This document shows, piece after piece, positions 26,859 through 36,254 of a DNA stretch of 64,000 bases. Position numbers and translations under genes: made by a program. The stretch lies in the NCBI GenBank assembly GCA_019638675.1, contig JAHBTE010000001.1, positions 186,001-250,000 of the forward strand. The letters are read 5' to 3'. Position 1 is the stretch's first letter; each line of letters starts with the position of its first letter. The notes beneath the pieces were generated by a model. It searched no databases. It had not been told where the DNA came from and was given only the letters and a program-made list of their open reading frames with translations. This DNA comes from Fimbriimonadaceae bacterium (lineage in GTDB: Bacteria > Armatimonadota > Fimbriimonadia > Fimbriimonadales > Fimbriimonadaceae).

Positions 26859-27967
26859 TCGCGGACGGTAGCGCCAATATCCAACATTCTCTTAAGAGCC
26901 ACTTTCGCCCACTTGGCGGTTTCCGGTGGCACCTGAATATGATTGACAATATCGCCTTCGACCAGCCGTTCCAGCACCCAGCATAGGAAGCTGGGATGGA
27001 TTCGGTACATCGTACTGCAAGGACAGATTTCTGGATCAAGGCAGAAAACGGTTCGGTCGGGAAACTCCTTCGCTAAGCGATTGACCAAATTGATCTCGGT
27101 GCCTATCGCCCAACTTGAACTTGGTTCCGCCCCAGCAACTTTATTGATGATGTATTCAGTGCTACCGGCGAAATCTGAGGCTTGTACCACTTCCAGAGGA
27201 CACTCTGGGTGTACAAGAACATTGATTCCAGGAAATTCTTTTCTCGCTTTTTCGATCTGCTCAACCGTGAACCGCTTATGAACAGAACAATGCCCTTTCC
27301 ATAGAATAAACTTAGCCTCACGCAGTCGCTCGGCACTGTTTCCACCTAATGGTTTAAACGGATCCCAGACTAATGTATCTTGGTCTGCATCGAATCCCAG
27401 CTTAACCGCCGTGTTACGACCCAGGTGTTGATCTGGGAAGAACAGCACTTTGTTCCCTTGTTCCAAAGCCCACTCTACTGCCCCGGGTGCGTTAGTCGAA
27501 GTGCAGACGGTTCCACCATGCTCTCCCACGAACCCTTTCAAATTCGCCGCGGAATTGATGTAAGTGACCGGAATCACTCCACTCAGGTCATCTCCAAGCA
27601 CTTCATTTAATTGTTTCCAGCAAGAGCGCACTTGGAATAAGTTCGCCATATCCGCCATGCTGCAACCGGCGGCCAGATTTGGCAATATAACCTTTTGGTG
27701 AGGCTCGGTGAGGATGTCTGCCGATTCTGCCATAAAATGCACGCCGCAGAAGACGATGAATTCAGCTTCCGGGTGAGAGCCAGCATCCTTAGCAAGTTTG
27801 TAACTATCGCCTCGGTAATCCGCAAATGCGATGATCTCATCGCGCTGGTAATGGTGTCCAAGAATCACCAGCCGCTTTCCCAGCTTAGCTTTTTCGGCGT
27901 GGATTCGCTCCGCTAAAGCGTCATCGCTGAGTTCTGTGTAGATTGCCGGAAGTGGTGCCTGATACAT
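26855..27967 (-). CDS. nadA: Quinolinate synthase A
   Basis: NadA condenses iminoaspartate with dihydroxyacetone phosphate to make quinolinate for NAD synthesis. The 370-residue product has the LGHHYQRDEI opening and three cysteines suited to the [4Fe-4S] cluster: GGTVCTSTNA, HPECPLEV and PEICPCSTMYR. I chose the ATG at 27967, seven bases after AAGG; a TTG just before it is also in frame. Its partner nadB is at 32959-34458 on the other strand, so the pathway is split here. Confidence 0.95.
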   Translation of the reverse strand: MYQAPLPAIYTELSDDALAERIHAEKAKLGKRLVILGHHYQRDEIIAFADYRGDSYKLAKDAGSHPEAEFIVFCGVHFMAESADILTEPHQKVILPNLAAGCSMADMANLFQVRSCWKQLNEVLGDDLSGVIPVTYINSAANLKGFVGEHGGTVCTSTNAPGAVEWALEQGNKVLFFPDQHLGRNTAVKLGFDADQDTLVWDPFKPLGGNSAERLREAKFILWKGHCSVHKRFTVEQIEKARKEFPGINVLVHPECPLEVVQASDFAGSTEYIINKVAGAEPSSSWAIGTEINLVNRLAKEFPDRTVFCLDPEICPCSTMYRIHPSFLCWVLERLVEGDIVNHIQVPPETAKWAKVALKRMLDIGATVRD

Positions 27968-28009
27968 CAATCAACCTTAACTAGATTGTACGGGAGCATT
28001 TTCTTAGAC

Positions 28010-28029
28010 CTTAGGCTGGAAAACCTAAG
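28010..28029 (-). terminator. Weak stem-loop at the end of dxs
   Basis: CTTAGG and CCTAAG form a 6-bp stem (extended by flanking G-C pairs) that includes the dxs stop codon. No long T run follows on the minus strand, so read-through into nadA is possible. Confidence 0.35.
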
Positions 28030-29947
28030 CCAGTCCCCGCTTCATCGCACTGCTTTTTACTACGTTTACAATTCCCTCGGCATCCAAACCTTGCTCTCCG
28101 CGAATAATCGGTTGAGCACCGTGATGAACCCAGCTATCCGGTAAACTCATAATCTTAAACTTAGGAATCGTGACATCATTTTCCACCAGAAGGTCAAGGA
28201 GTTGCTGTCCAAAACCACCAGAGCGGACATTTTCTTCAATGGTGACGAGCAAAGTTGAAATGGTGAGGTACTGAGCAACCGTTTGCCAATCAATAGGTTT
28301 GCACCAGCGAGCGTTGATCACCAATGCCGTTTTTCCTTCATCCGCAAGTTTTTGCGCCGCCGCCCATGCTTCGGTAACCATGGAACCGACCGCCACCAAA
28401 ACCACATCTAATTTGCCTTCTTCTCCTCGCGGAACTCCTGGCACACCGAGAACCTCTGCCTTGCCGAATTCAATGGAAGTTCGCGATTCTGGCAAGTTAT
28501 CCGGCGTATTGCCACGCGGGTAACGAACTGCGATTGGCCCTCGGTCGTAGCCAGCCATAAACTGCATCATTTCCCGGAGTTCTGTGGCATCACGTGGCGC
28601 ACAAAGAGAGATATTGGGAATATGCGTAAGGAAACTGATGTCAAACGAACCATGATGAGTTGGCCCATCGTCTCCGACTAATCCCGCGCGATCCATCGCG
28701 AACCGCACCGGGAGATTTTGAATACAAACGTCGTGCAGAACTTGGTCGTAGCCGCGTTGCAAGAAAGTGGAATAGATGGCAACAAACGGCTTCATCCCCG
28801 CCGCCGCCAAGCCCGCCGCGAATGTGACACCGTGTTGCTCAGCAATGCCGACATCATAGTATTGAGAAGGAAGTTTTGTTCTGAAGCCGTTTAATCCAGT
28901 TCCATCCGGCATCGCCGCGGTTATTGCGAGAACCTTTTGGTCAGCTTCGCCGATTTCCGTCATAGCGTCGCCAAAAACAGAAGTGTAGTTACTGACAGCG
29001 GCTTTGCTCGGCAATTCACACTTTTCTAGTTCAAACGGAACAACACCGTGCCATTTTGTCGCGTCTTCCTCAGCAACGTCGTAACCCTTGCCCTTCACTG
29101 TAATCGCGTGGATAAACACGGGATACCGGACTTCCTGAATGTTTCGGAAGATCTCTAGCAGAGTTGGAAGATCGTGACCATCCACGGGCCCGATGTACTC
29201 GAAACCCATTTCCTCAAAAATCGTCCCTGTCTGTTCAGGAGCAAAGTAGTGGGTCACACCGTGACGTAAACCAGCGGCGATCCGAGGTGCTGGACCAGGA
29301 ATCTTCTCAATAACTCGTTTTGCCGTTTGTGCCATGTTCTGCACATAAGGGCGAGACCGCAATCGGTTGAAGTAATTCGTAAGCGCGCCAACGTTTGGCG
29401 CAATGCTCATGCGGTTGTCGTTCAAAACGACGTGAAGATCCGTACCAAGTTCTCCCGCGTGGTTGAGAGCTTCCCAACTCATTCCCGCGCAGATTGCGGC
29501 ATCGCCAGTGACGGCGACAACTTTTTCTTTCCCGCCGACTTGATCTCTCGCGGCGGCAAATCCTAGTGCGGCAGAAATCGCAGTTCCTGCATGACCCGCC
29601 CCAAAGTAATCAAGTTCGTGTTCATCTCGCTTGAGGAACCCGCTCAAGCCTTTGTGTTTGCGGAGGGTTTCAAACCGTGGTAATCGCCCAGTGAGCAATT
29701 TGTGCGGATAAGCCTGGTGACCCGTGTCCCAAATCACTTTGTCACCCGGAATGTGGTAGCTGGCGTACATCGCCACGGTGAGTTCAACTGTCCCCAAATT
29801 TGAACTGAAGTGACCACCGGTTTGGCTCACTTTTTCCAGAATCGCTCGCCGAACTTCTTTTGCGACCTCCGCCAGTTCCTTGTCACTCAGTTTGTGCAAA
29901 TCCAGCGGATTCACAATCTGATTCAAGAATGGGAAATTTGAGTCCAT
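28025..29947 (-). CDS. dxs: 1-deoxy-D-xylulose-5-phosphate synthase
   Basis: The first and flux-controlling enzyme of the non-mevalonate isoprenoid pathway, thiamine-diphosphate dependent, 640 residues. Visible hallmarks are DTGHQAYPHKLLTGR near the N-terminus, the TPP-binding GDAAICAGMSWEALNHAG with LNDNRMSI, the catalytic-Glu region DVGIAEQHGVTFAAG, and DRAGLVGDDGPTHHG. A purine-rich AGGTGA precedes the ATG. It lies 54 bp downstream of the GAF-domain gene and 57 bp upstream of nadA on the same strand. Confidence 0.97.
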   Translation of the reverse strand: MDSNFPFLNQIVNPLDLHKLSDKELAEVAKEVRRAILEKVSQTGGHFSSNLGTVELTVAMYASYHIPGDKVIWDTGHQAYPHKLLTGRLPRFETLRKHKGLSGFLKRDEHELDYFGAGHAGTAISAALGFAAARDQVGGKEKVVAVTGDAAICAGMSWEALNHAGELGTDLHVVLNDNRMSIAPNVGALTNYFNRLRSRPYVQNMAQTAKRVIEKIPGPAPRIAAGLRHGVTHYFAPEQTGTIFEEMGFEYIGPVDGHDLPTLLEIFRNIQEVRYPVFIHAITVKGKGYDVAEEDATKWHGVVPFELEKCELPSKAAVSNYTSVFGDAMTEIGEADQKVLAITAAMPDGTGLNGFRTKLPSQYYDVGIAEQHGVTFAAGLAAAGMKPFVAIYSTFLQRGYDQVLHDVCIQNLPVRFAMDRAGLVGDDGPTHHGSFDISFLTHIPNISLCAPRDATELREMMQFMAGYDRGPIAVRYPRGNTPDNLPESRTSIEFGKAEVLGVPGVPRGEEGKLDVVLVAVGSMVTEAWAAAQKLADEGKTALVINARWCKPIDWQTVAQYLTISTLLVTIEENVRSGGFGQQLLDLLVENDVTIPKFKIMSLPDSWVHHGAQPIIRGEQGLDAEGIVNVVKSSAMKRGLA

Positions 29948-30001
29948 TAAATCACCTAACGTATCGTACGTCGTTTTTGAGCCAGCGGTTGTCCATTCGG
30001 C

Positions 30002-30457
30002 TTACCATCGTTTGGTCAACACCTCTGCCAATTCTTCTAAAAACCTCTCGTCTTCCGCATCAAATGCGCCGACCGTGTGACCGTCAATGTCAATCTGGCC
30101 AATGATTTCGCTCTCCTTGCGGATCAATACAACTATTTCGCTCCGCGTGAATGCACTGCAGCTCAGGTAGTTACTGAGTTCGCGCACATCATCAATTAAT
30201 TGGTTTGTATCTTCTGCGACCGCAGTGCCGCAAACCCCGCGTCCAACCGGAATCTCTGTGTGATCTGTCGCCGCGCCAGTGTATGCATCCAGGTAAAGCA
30301 TCTCGCCTTCCAAACGGTAGATGCCACTCCAATCGTAAGTGGGCAGAGTATCGAGCTGATCCATGGCGAATTGCCGCAGATCGAATCCATTCAGTTCGCT
30401 TTCGCTAACTGCACCCAAAATGCGAGCAAAAGCCATGTCTTTTTCAGTCTGATTCAC
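30002..30457 (-). CDS. GAF-domain protein, probable free-methionine (R)-sulfoxide reductase type
   Basis: A single GAF domain of 151 residues. The central stretch matches the fRMsr (MsrC/YebR) group: YDWSGIYRL, then IPVGRGVCGTAV with a cysteine at the resolving position, then LSCSAFTRSEIVV with a cysteine at the catalytic position. This chemistry would reduce free methionine-R-sulfoxide with thioredoxin. The first cysteine of the classical trio is less clear, so a plain sensory GAF role cannot be excluded. The start overlaps the upstream gene by 14 nt; it is last in the HTTM operon. Confidence 0.75.
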   Translation of the reverse strand: MNQTEKDMAFARILGAVSESELNGFDLRQFAMDQLDTLPTYDWSGIYRLEGEMLYLDAYTGAATDHTEIPVGRGVCGTAVAEDTNQLIDDVRELSNYLSCSAFTRSEIVVLIRKESEIIGQIDIDGHTVGAFDAEDERFLEELAEVLTKRW

Positions 30458-31352
30458 GAACCCACCTTACTAGAACGGTGTTTACGTCCTCAGTTCCTTG
30501 GGGTATGAGTTCGTAGGTCTCTACCCCTTGCCAAATCGATTTATCGAGCCCGCCATGTGTGACCTGAAATTGGCGTTCTTTGTTTGCGCCTAAAGTGTTG
30601 CCAACTTCCACTCCTGCCCCATTTAGCGAAAGTTGAGCAACGTTGAGCAAAAATGTAACTGCCAAGGCATGGTTTACAGGGTTGATGCCTTGGATTTCCA
30701 ACTCGGAAAGGCCAAATTTTTGAAGACCCAAAGTAAAAATATGCAATCTGCCGTCAGTCACCTTGTGACGCATATGAACCACATCTGCAACGTTGAGATG
30801 GGCGTTTTCTGGGGGAGCCGAGATCAATTCGCCCGGCATTTTGTAAACTTGGCTGACCGGGTCGGCAACTAATCCTTCGGTGAGTAGCGCGATCCGTTCC
30901 GCGACCGCTAGAGCGAACAAAACTGCCGGATAAATCTCTGGATCAAAGCTTTCAAAAGTGATCTGAACTAGCGTCCAAGTGGCCCGCATACGAGCCTTCA
31001 TTTCGTCGCTGAGTTCTGACGCCAACTCGCTCCGCAAGAATGGCTCCGGGTCAAAACCGGCTTCTTCTTTACTAATCACGGTAGCGCGCAAAACCGTTTT
31101 GCGATCCATGCTTGCAATCGCATAGACTCCACGCTCCATCGGTCTCTCTAAGTCTTCCTTGTTGCCGGCGAGAGGAACACCAAAGCCTTTGATCGCTCCA
31201 TTTTCGCCTTGAGGCTCAACTACTTGCCTGATGCTTGGTAGTGGCATTTTGGCCGCCATCACCGAAAGATAGAAAGTTGGCTTGATTTCAAACCCTGGCC
31301 CTTTACTTGGTTTAAATTTCAGCAATTCTCGAAGCGAAGTCTTACGCCGCAT
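30444..31352 (-). CDS. Unknown protein in the HTTM operon (302 aa)
   Basis: A soluble, apparently cytosolic protein without signal peptide. The N-terminus is basic. The middle has long helices (FDPEPFLRSELASELSDEMKARM). The C-terminal half contains HIFTLGLQKFGLSELEI, a pattern seen in DUF4261-type proteins, but I cannot confirm the family. It overlaps the HTTM gene by 11 nt and the GAF gene by 14 nt, so the four genes are tightly coupled. No catalytic motif is visible. Confidence 0.65.
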   Translation of the reverse strand: MRRKTSLRELLKFKPSKGPGFEIKPTFYLSVMAAKMPLPSIRQVVEPQGENGAIKGFGVPLAGNKEDLERPMERGVYAIASMDRKTVLRATVISKEEAGFDPEPFLRSELASELSDEMKARMRATWTLVQITFESFDPEIYPAVLFALAVAERIALLTEGLVADPVSQVYKMPGELISAPPENAHLNVADVVHMRHKVTDGRLHIFTLGLQKFGLSELEIQGINPVNHALAVTFLLNVAQLSLNGAGVEVGNTLGANKERQFQVTHGGLDKSIWQGVETYELIPQGTEDVNTVLVRWVRESD

Positions 31353-32274
31353 TTTCGACCTGCTCCTGTGTAAATTTCTGGGCCAACTTTTTGCGATTCC
31401 ACCAACCTAAGATTTCTTCGCCCGAGTAGTGGCAAATGTACGCGCTGACGATCACCCACTGGAACAAGGGAATGTTCATTGAGTATTCGATATAGCCATG
31501 CATACCCAAACCCGCTAGCAAAATCCACTTTCGTAATGGCTTAGAAAACACCAGCGTAGCCAAAGAGAGTTCGACAATAAGTGTTCCCCACGTTGCGATA
31601 TGAGTTACGAACATCGTGTCCATAAACGGTGGGATCGGAAACCTCTTGAACTCATTTAAATGCTGGGAGTAGTAAGTTGCGGTTCCGTTACGCCATAAAT
31701 CACCGCTCCATTTGAGCCAAACAGTGTTGAAGTACAGAATGCATAATTGGAAAACAACTAGCCGCTGAGGCCACAGCGAGACTTCTTCTAACTCAGCCGG
31801 GGCAGTACCTTTGCGCTTTTTTAACCATCGATCAACCGAAAGTGCCGCTCCACTTGGCCCAACTGCAACGGCAAATACCCAAAGGCGGAGTAGCCAGTCC
31901 CCCGAGTGAAGAATGTCTCCGCTCCGGTGGTGCAAGGTGACCATGAGAACAAAAAGTCCAATGCTCGCGACTCGCGTCCATAGGCCGATCATAGTCAGAA
32001 TCGAAGCAACCACAGCCAGACCGAAAACAACCATAGTTACTCGCTCATCGGTTACGCCAGCTAAAAGGTTAAAGCGGGGAATTCCTTCTGTGTATCTCTC
32101 CGACATCCACACAGGGAACAACCCTTTCTCCGTGTAAATGTCCTTAAAAACAACCATGAGAATCAGCAAATTGATAAATGAAAGCAACCCGACAAATATC
32201 CTAAACACACACATCGGTAGTGGCGAACCGTAGCCAAAAATCGCCTCGTTGGCGTCAGCGAAAAACTTTTTCAA
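31342..32274 (-). CDS. HTTM-domain membrane protein
   Basis: A product of 310 residues with about seven hydrophobic helices. The pattern matches the HTTM (vitamin-K-dependent gamma-carboxylase-like transmembrane) family: LPMCVFRIFVG near the N-terminus, LTMIGLWTRVASIGLF, then HRSGDILHSGDWLLRLW with the conserved His and Asp pair. Members of this family are poorly characterised apart from the eukaryotic carboxylase, and an enzymatic carboxylase role is unproven in bacteria. The start ATG overlaps the upstream gene stop by 4 nt. Confidence 0.85.
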   Translation of the reverse strand: MKKFFADANEAIFGYGSPLPMCVFRIFVGLLSFINLLILMVVFKDIYTEKGLFPVWMSERYTEGIPRFNLLAGVTDERVTMVVFGLAVVASILTMIGLWTRVASIGLFVLMVTLHHRSGDILHSGDWLLRLWVFAVAVGPSGAALSVDRWLKKRKGTAPAELEEVSLWPQRLVVFQLCILYFNTVWLKWSGDLWRNGTATYYSQHLNEFKRFPIPPFMDTMFVTHIATWGTLIVELSLATLVFSKPLRKWILLAGLGMHGYIEYSMNIPLFQWVIVSAYICHYSGEEILGWWNRKKLAQKFTQEQVENAA

Positions 32275-32900
32275 CGCTTCATCGCCTCCAATTCTTTGAA
32301 GTTAATGATTTCAGAATAATATTCAATCGTGTTGTAGTCGGTTGGTACACGATTTCCAGGCGGCAACACACGGTAAAAGTGCCGTCGCAGCTTCACAAAA
32401 ACGGGAGGATTCTCTGGATCAGTCCAGGCGCGAGCGGCAAACCAGTTGGCAATGTGCGGCCATTTCCAAGAATATCCATTGCTATAAATTCGCTCAGCGT
32501 ATTTGCGATAGCGTTCGTTTAGGTACTTATCAAATAAGTTCATATCGGCAATACGCGGGTAACGAACAACCTTTTCGGATCCGTCTTGAAACTGCACCAC
32601 CGCATCTAGCCAAATATCTTCTTGCGCTGGGTTGGGGGCGAACATATCCCAGTACTGCCAAAATCCGAGAGTTTCTGTATAAAGTAACCCGCCGTACTTG
32701 GTGTTGCGGACGGTATTTGTGTTCAGCACTTTGATGCTGCTTGCGAGTTTTCCAATCGAAAAGCCTGGCTGAGCCGCGATTTGCCGATCAACCTCGCTGG
32801 GCAAAGGCAATGCTCGGCAGATCACAAAAAAGCAGTGAATCGCAAGCCAAACTTTGATCCCCCAATGCACACTGCGTTTTTTTACCGGCTCATCTGCCAC
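32271..32900 (-). CDS. Membrane-anchored HTTM partner with MFAPNP motif
   Basis: A product of 209 residues: a single N-terminal TM helix (about 14-30) and a soluble domain carrying FWQYWDMFAPNPAQED. That motif is also found in the C-terminal part of longer HTTM proteins and in DUF5819-type proteins. The start is GTG at 32900, with CATACT six bases before it. I infer that this protein supplies the soluble half that is fused to the TM half in other HTTM proteins. First gene of the operon, divergent from nadB. Confidence 0.7.
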   Translation of the reverse strand: MADEPVKKRSVHWGIKVWLAIHCFFVICRALPLPSEVDRQIAAQPGFSIGKLASSIKVLNTNTVRNTKYGGLLYTETLGFWQYWDMFAPNPAQEDIWLDAVVQFQDGSEKVVRYPRIADMNLFDKYLNERYRKYAERIYSNGYSWKWPHIANWFAARAWTDPENPPVFVKLRRHFYRVLPPGNRVPTDYNTIEYYSEIINFKELEAMKR

Positions 32901-32958
32901 ACCTCAAGTATGACGCAATCCCCCTTAATAGACTCAGATCGAATACACTCGGCATACA

Positions 32959-34458
32959 GTGAAGAAAGAGCAGACTGACTTTTTGGTGATCGGCAGCGGA
33001 CTTGCCGGTCTCGCGTTTGCTCTGGAAGCAGCCAAACACGGCAAAGTGGTTGTGCTCACCAAGGCAGGAGTTCAAGAATCCAACACCAGTTGGGCGCAAG
33101 GTGGAATTGCCGCGGCAATCGGAGAATCCGATGACTGGCGCCTGCACGAGGAAGACACTCTCATTGCCGGGGCTGGCCTTTGTGACCCAGATGCTGTCAG
33201 GATGCTCGTACAAAACGCTCCGCAAGCGATTGAATGGTTAGGAAGGCTTGGAGCCCGCTTTGACCTTGGAGCGAGCAATGAGCTTGATTTAGGGCGAGAA
33301 GGAGGCCATTCCCGTAACCGCATCGTCCACCATGCCGATAAAACTGGCTGGGAAGTGGAAAGAGCAGTCAGTGCGGCGGTTCAGGCTAACCCAAATATCG
33401 TTGTCTATCAGTTCTGCTTTGTAACCGATCTTCTCATGAGCGGCGGTCGCTGTGTGGGAGCAACAGGCATGATTCCCGATGTCGGGCAAGTGATGTTTAC
33501 CGCTCGAGCGACAATGGTTGCGACTGGAGGAGTCGGCAAAGTCTACGACAGCACAACTAATCCCCGGGTCGCGACGGGAGATGGCGTAGCTTTAGCTCAA
33601 AAAGTCGGAGCAAACGTTGCCAATATGGAATTTCAACAGTTCCACCCAACCACGCTCCACCACCCTCAACTCAATGGATTCCTGATTACCGAAGCCATGC
33701 GCGGTGCAGGCGCAACGCTACGCAACCACAACGGTCGCCGGTTTATGTTCGACTATGATTCTCGCCTAGAACTTGCTCCACGGGATGTCGTTGCCCGCTC
33801 CATCGCGCGGGAAATGCAAAAGCTGGAAACATGGTGCGTTTATCTCGACCCGACTCACTTGTCTTCGGAGCTTCTGCAAGAAGAATTCCCAACCATCTGG
33901 CAACGGCTCTCCGATATCGGACTTTTGATAGACCGGGATTGGATTCCGGTTGTACCGGCTCAACACTATTCATGTGGAGGGGTTGTGACCGATCTGAACG
34001 GCAAAACCAACGTGCCGGGGCTCTTTGCGAGTGGCGAAGTTTCTTGCACGGGCGTTCATGGGGCAAATCGCTTAGCAAGTAACTCACTACTCGAAGCGAT
34101 TGTGTTCTCGTTCAAAGCGGCGGAGGTTGTTCACGATGAGCCTGCAGTGATAGAAGAAATTTCAGAGCCCAAAGCTCCACACTGCCTTCCGGAGAACGAG
34201 GCTATCTTGCTTCGGCACGCTTTGCAAAAGCTGATGTCCGCACAGGCAGGAATTTTTAGGACGACGGCAGGATTGCAAGAAGCTTCGGACAAAATTGCGT
34301 CTGCACTGACCCAATACGACGCGCAAGCAACGGCGGGATTCAGTGCTTACTCAGCCGAAACAAGAAACCTACTAATCAACGCACAGTTAATTGTCAACGG
34401 GGCACTGGCGAGAACAGAAAACGTGGGCTTGCACTACAACGCTGATTTAGCCAAATGA
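32959..34458 (+). CDS. nadB: L-aspartate oxidase
   Basis: NadB oxidises L-aspartate to iminoaspartate, the substrate of NadA. The 499-residue flavoprotein begins with the FAD fold GSGLAGLAFALEAA. It has SNTSWAQGGIAAA, the active-site EFQQFHPTTLHHP, the capping-domain Arg region APRDVVARSIAREM, and HYSCGGVVTDLNGKT. The start is GTG at 32959, with TACACT about nine bases upstream. It is convergent with the secreted-protein gene at 34461, only 2 bp apart. Confidence 0.96.
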   Translation: MKKEQTDFLVIGSGLAGLAFALEAAKHGKVVVLTKAGVQESNTSWAQGGIAAAIGESDDWRLHEEDTLIAGAGLCDPDAVRMLVQNAPQAIEWLGRLGARFDLGASNELDLGREGGHSRNRIVHHADKTGWEVERAVSAAVQANPNIVVYQFCFVTDLLMSGGRCVGATGMIPDVGQVMFTARATMVATGGVGKVYDSTTNPRVATGDGVALAQKVGANVANMEFQQFHPTTLHHPQLNGFLITEAMRGAGATLRNHNGRRFMFDYDSRLELAPRDVVARSIAREMQKLETWCVYLDPTHLSSELLQEEFPTIWQRLSDIGLLIDRDWIPVVPAQHYSCGGVVTDLNGKTNVPGLFASGEVSCTGVHGANRLASNSLLEAIVFSFKAAEVVHDEPAVIEEISEPKAPHCLPENEAILLRHALQKLMSAQAGIFRTTAGLQEASDKIASALTQYDAQATAGFSAYSAETRNLLINAQLIVNGALARTENVGLHYNADLAK

Positions 34459-34460
34459 GC

Positions 34461-36254
34461 TTATTCCGAGTACTTTGGTGGGGGCATTGCGTTAGGCAAC
34501 TCCTGCGCCCATGGCGGCAACCGAAGTAAGAACGAGCATTTACCAATGGCTTTTGGTACGACTTTTAGTTGTGTTTCCGCTAAAAACGTGCTGGGAACAA
34601 TTTGACTGACGTTGTCACCTGCTTCGACTTCTAGCGGGAATGCCGCGATCAAAGTCATTTCTGCAGCCTTGCCTTCTAGATGATCCCAACTCACCAGGTA
34701 TCCGTTGGCTTTCCGTTCAACCAGGATTTTGATGTCACCAATGATCCGCACTGGGCTCATCAATGATTCAGCAAATCCGTTCTCTTCCACGTCTACCGCT
34801 TGGTCAGCATAGATGGCTCGCCTTAGATCCTGGATAGGATTTAATACGGTGACATCGGCAAGAGGTAAATCCCGCTTGCGACGATAGTCGGGCAAAACAG
34901 ACTCGGCCGCGCATGCCGCTTGAGCCATTGCCGCTTTTGCTCTGGTAACTAAATCAGGTGCCGACGCCCCAGCCGCGGCGAAGATTGCCGTCGCCCTCAT
35001 TGAGGTGTTGTAATTGTTGGCCCAGATTCTCCAACTCCACGGATCCCAACGATCTTCTACTGAACTGAGGAATTCATTTTTCCCAGCTAAACTGTTACTC
35101 TGTAGCGATGCCTGAAGTAGAGCGTGAGCGGCTAACAAATCTGCACCGGATCCGTTGGCTGGTATTGGCGAGCGTTTCCCGGTGACCAGATCAAGTTGCG
35201 TAACCATCGCTCGCAGGAATTCTTCGCTCGCCGTTGCGGCCGCATCGCGGGTCAGATAATCTGGAGCAGCCGCCATGTGCATGAGTGCCAGTTCTACAAC
35301 GCTTGGAACATCAAAGGCGCTCGCCGAACTGATAGATTGTTCAACCGTTCCGACACTGAGGCTCCGTCCAACGGCGATTCGGCGCAAAGGAAATCGAACG
35401 ACAATTCTTGGCTCAGCTGAAAAAGCGATTGGCCCCTCAACTTCCTCTAAGATAGTTTTGCTGATGCCCGTCAGTATTCGAGTAGCAAAACCACCTTGCT
35501 TGCATAGAAGCAAAGCTGGAGGGATTTCCGCGCCCGGACGGTCGAATGTCCAAATTGCTGTTAAACCACCCGCATCAGACCGAACAGTGAAATCTTGAAG
35601 TATTGGTGTTGGCTGACTCAGCTTTTCCGCCAAGGGCTTTACACGCTGAACAGCTTCGCCGAGTGCTCCCACTGAGCTTCCGATCGGCTTTGGCCCAAGT
35701 GGAGCCAGGATTCGCATCCAACCTTTGAATTTGGTTGTTGTCTGCAGAATCCAGTTGCCAGTTTCGCCACCAACGATGAGTTGCACTGGCTCTTCAAACA
35801 CTAGCATAAGCGGAGCCTGACCGTCTCGGAATGAAACAAGATGCCATTTAGAAGGTGCGCTTGGAACCTCTGCCCCCACACTGCCTTCCGCCCAAGTAAG
35901 GAACGGGCTAAGGTCGGTGGTCATTCGCAAACGGAAATCTAACGGGAAATAGAATTCTGCCCCTGGCCGCCAAGCCGAATACTTAATTGCTCCCGGCGTG
36001 TAGGCGAAATCTCGACCCTGAAAAATTGCTTCGCTTTCATTTAATCGCTTAGGAGCTAAATCTGGGATGGGGGAATAAAAGTGAACTGTATCGGCTACGG
36101 AATGGGCGACACGAACCCCACCGCGCATGATTTCAATGCCAGGAACCTGCGGAAGCGAATTGTAAGCAAATCGTCCGGTAGAAGCAAACGACGACGCGGC
36201 GAGGCATAGCCACGCTGCGCTAATCGATACTGGTGCCCAAAATTTCAATCCCAA
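34461..36254 (-). CDS. Secreted protein of unknown function, partner of the LptD-like barrel
   Basis: A product of 597 residues with a clear signal peptide (MGLKFWAPVSISAAWLCLAAS, cleaved near residue 25). The N-terminal half is beta-rich. The region about 320-470 is alpha-helical and alanine-rich, resembling an alpha/alpha toroid as in some polysaccharide lyases and glycosidases, but without a recognisable catalytic motif. The C-terminus is again beta-rich. The start lies inside the last 35 nt of the upstream LptD-like gene, so translation is coupled and a shared envelope role is likely. I do not recognise the family. Confidence 0.7.
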   Translation of the reverse strand: MGLKFWAPVSISAAWLCLAASSFASTGRFAYNSLPQVPGIEIMRGGVRVAHSVADTVHFYSPIPDLAPKRLNESEAIFQGRDFAYTPGAIKYSAWRPGAEFYFPLDFRLRMTTDLSPFLTWAEGSVGAEVPSAPSKWHLVSFRDGQAPLMLVFEEPVQLIVGGETGNWILQTTTKFKGWMRILAPLGPKPIGSSVGALGEAVQRVKPLAEKLSQPTPILQDFTVRSDAGGLTAIWTFDRPGAEIPPALLLCKQGGFATRILTGISKTILEEVEGPIAFSAEPRIVVRFPLRRIAVGRSLSVGTVEQSISSASAFDVPSVVELALMHMAAAPDYLTRDAAATASEEFLRAMVTQLDLVTGKRSPIPANGSGADLLAAHALLQASLQSNSLAGKNEFLSSVEDRWDPWSWRIWANNYNTSMRATAIFAAAGASAPDLVTRAKAAMAQAACAAESVLPDYRRKRDLPLADVTVLNPIQDLRRAIYADQAVDVEENGFAESLMSPVRIIGDIKILVERKANGYLVSWDHLEGKAAEMTLIAAFPLEVEAGDNVSQIVPSTFLAETQLKVVPKAIGKCSFLLRLPPWAQELPNAMPPPKYSE

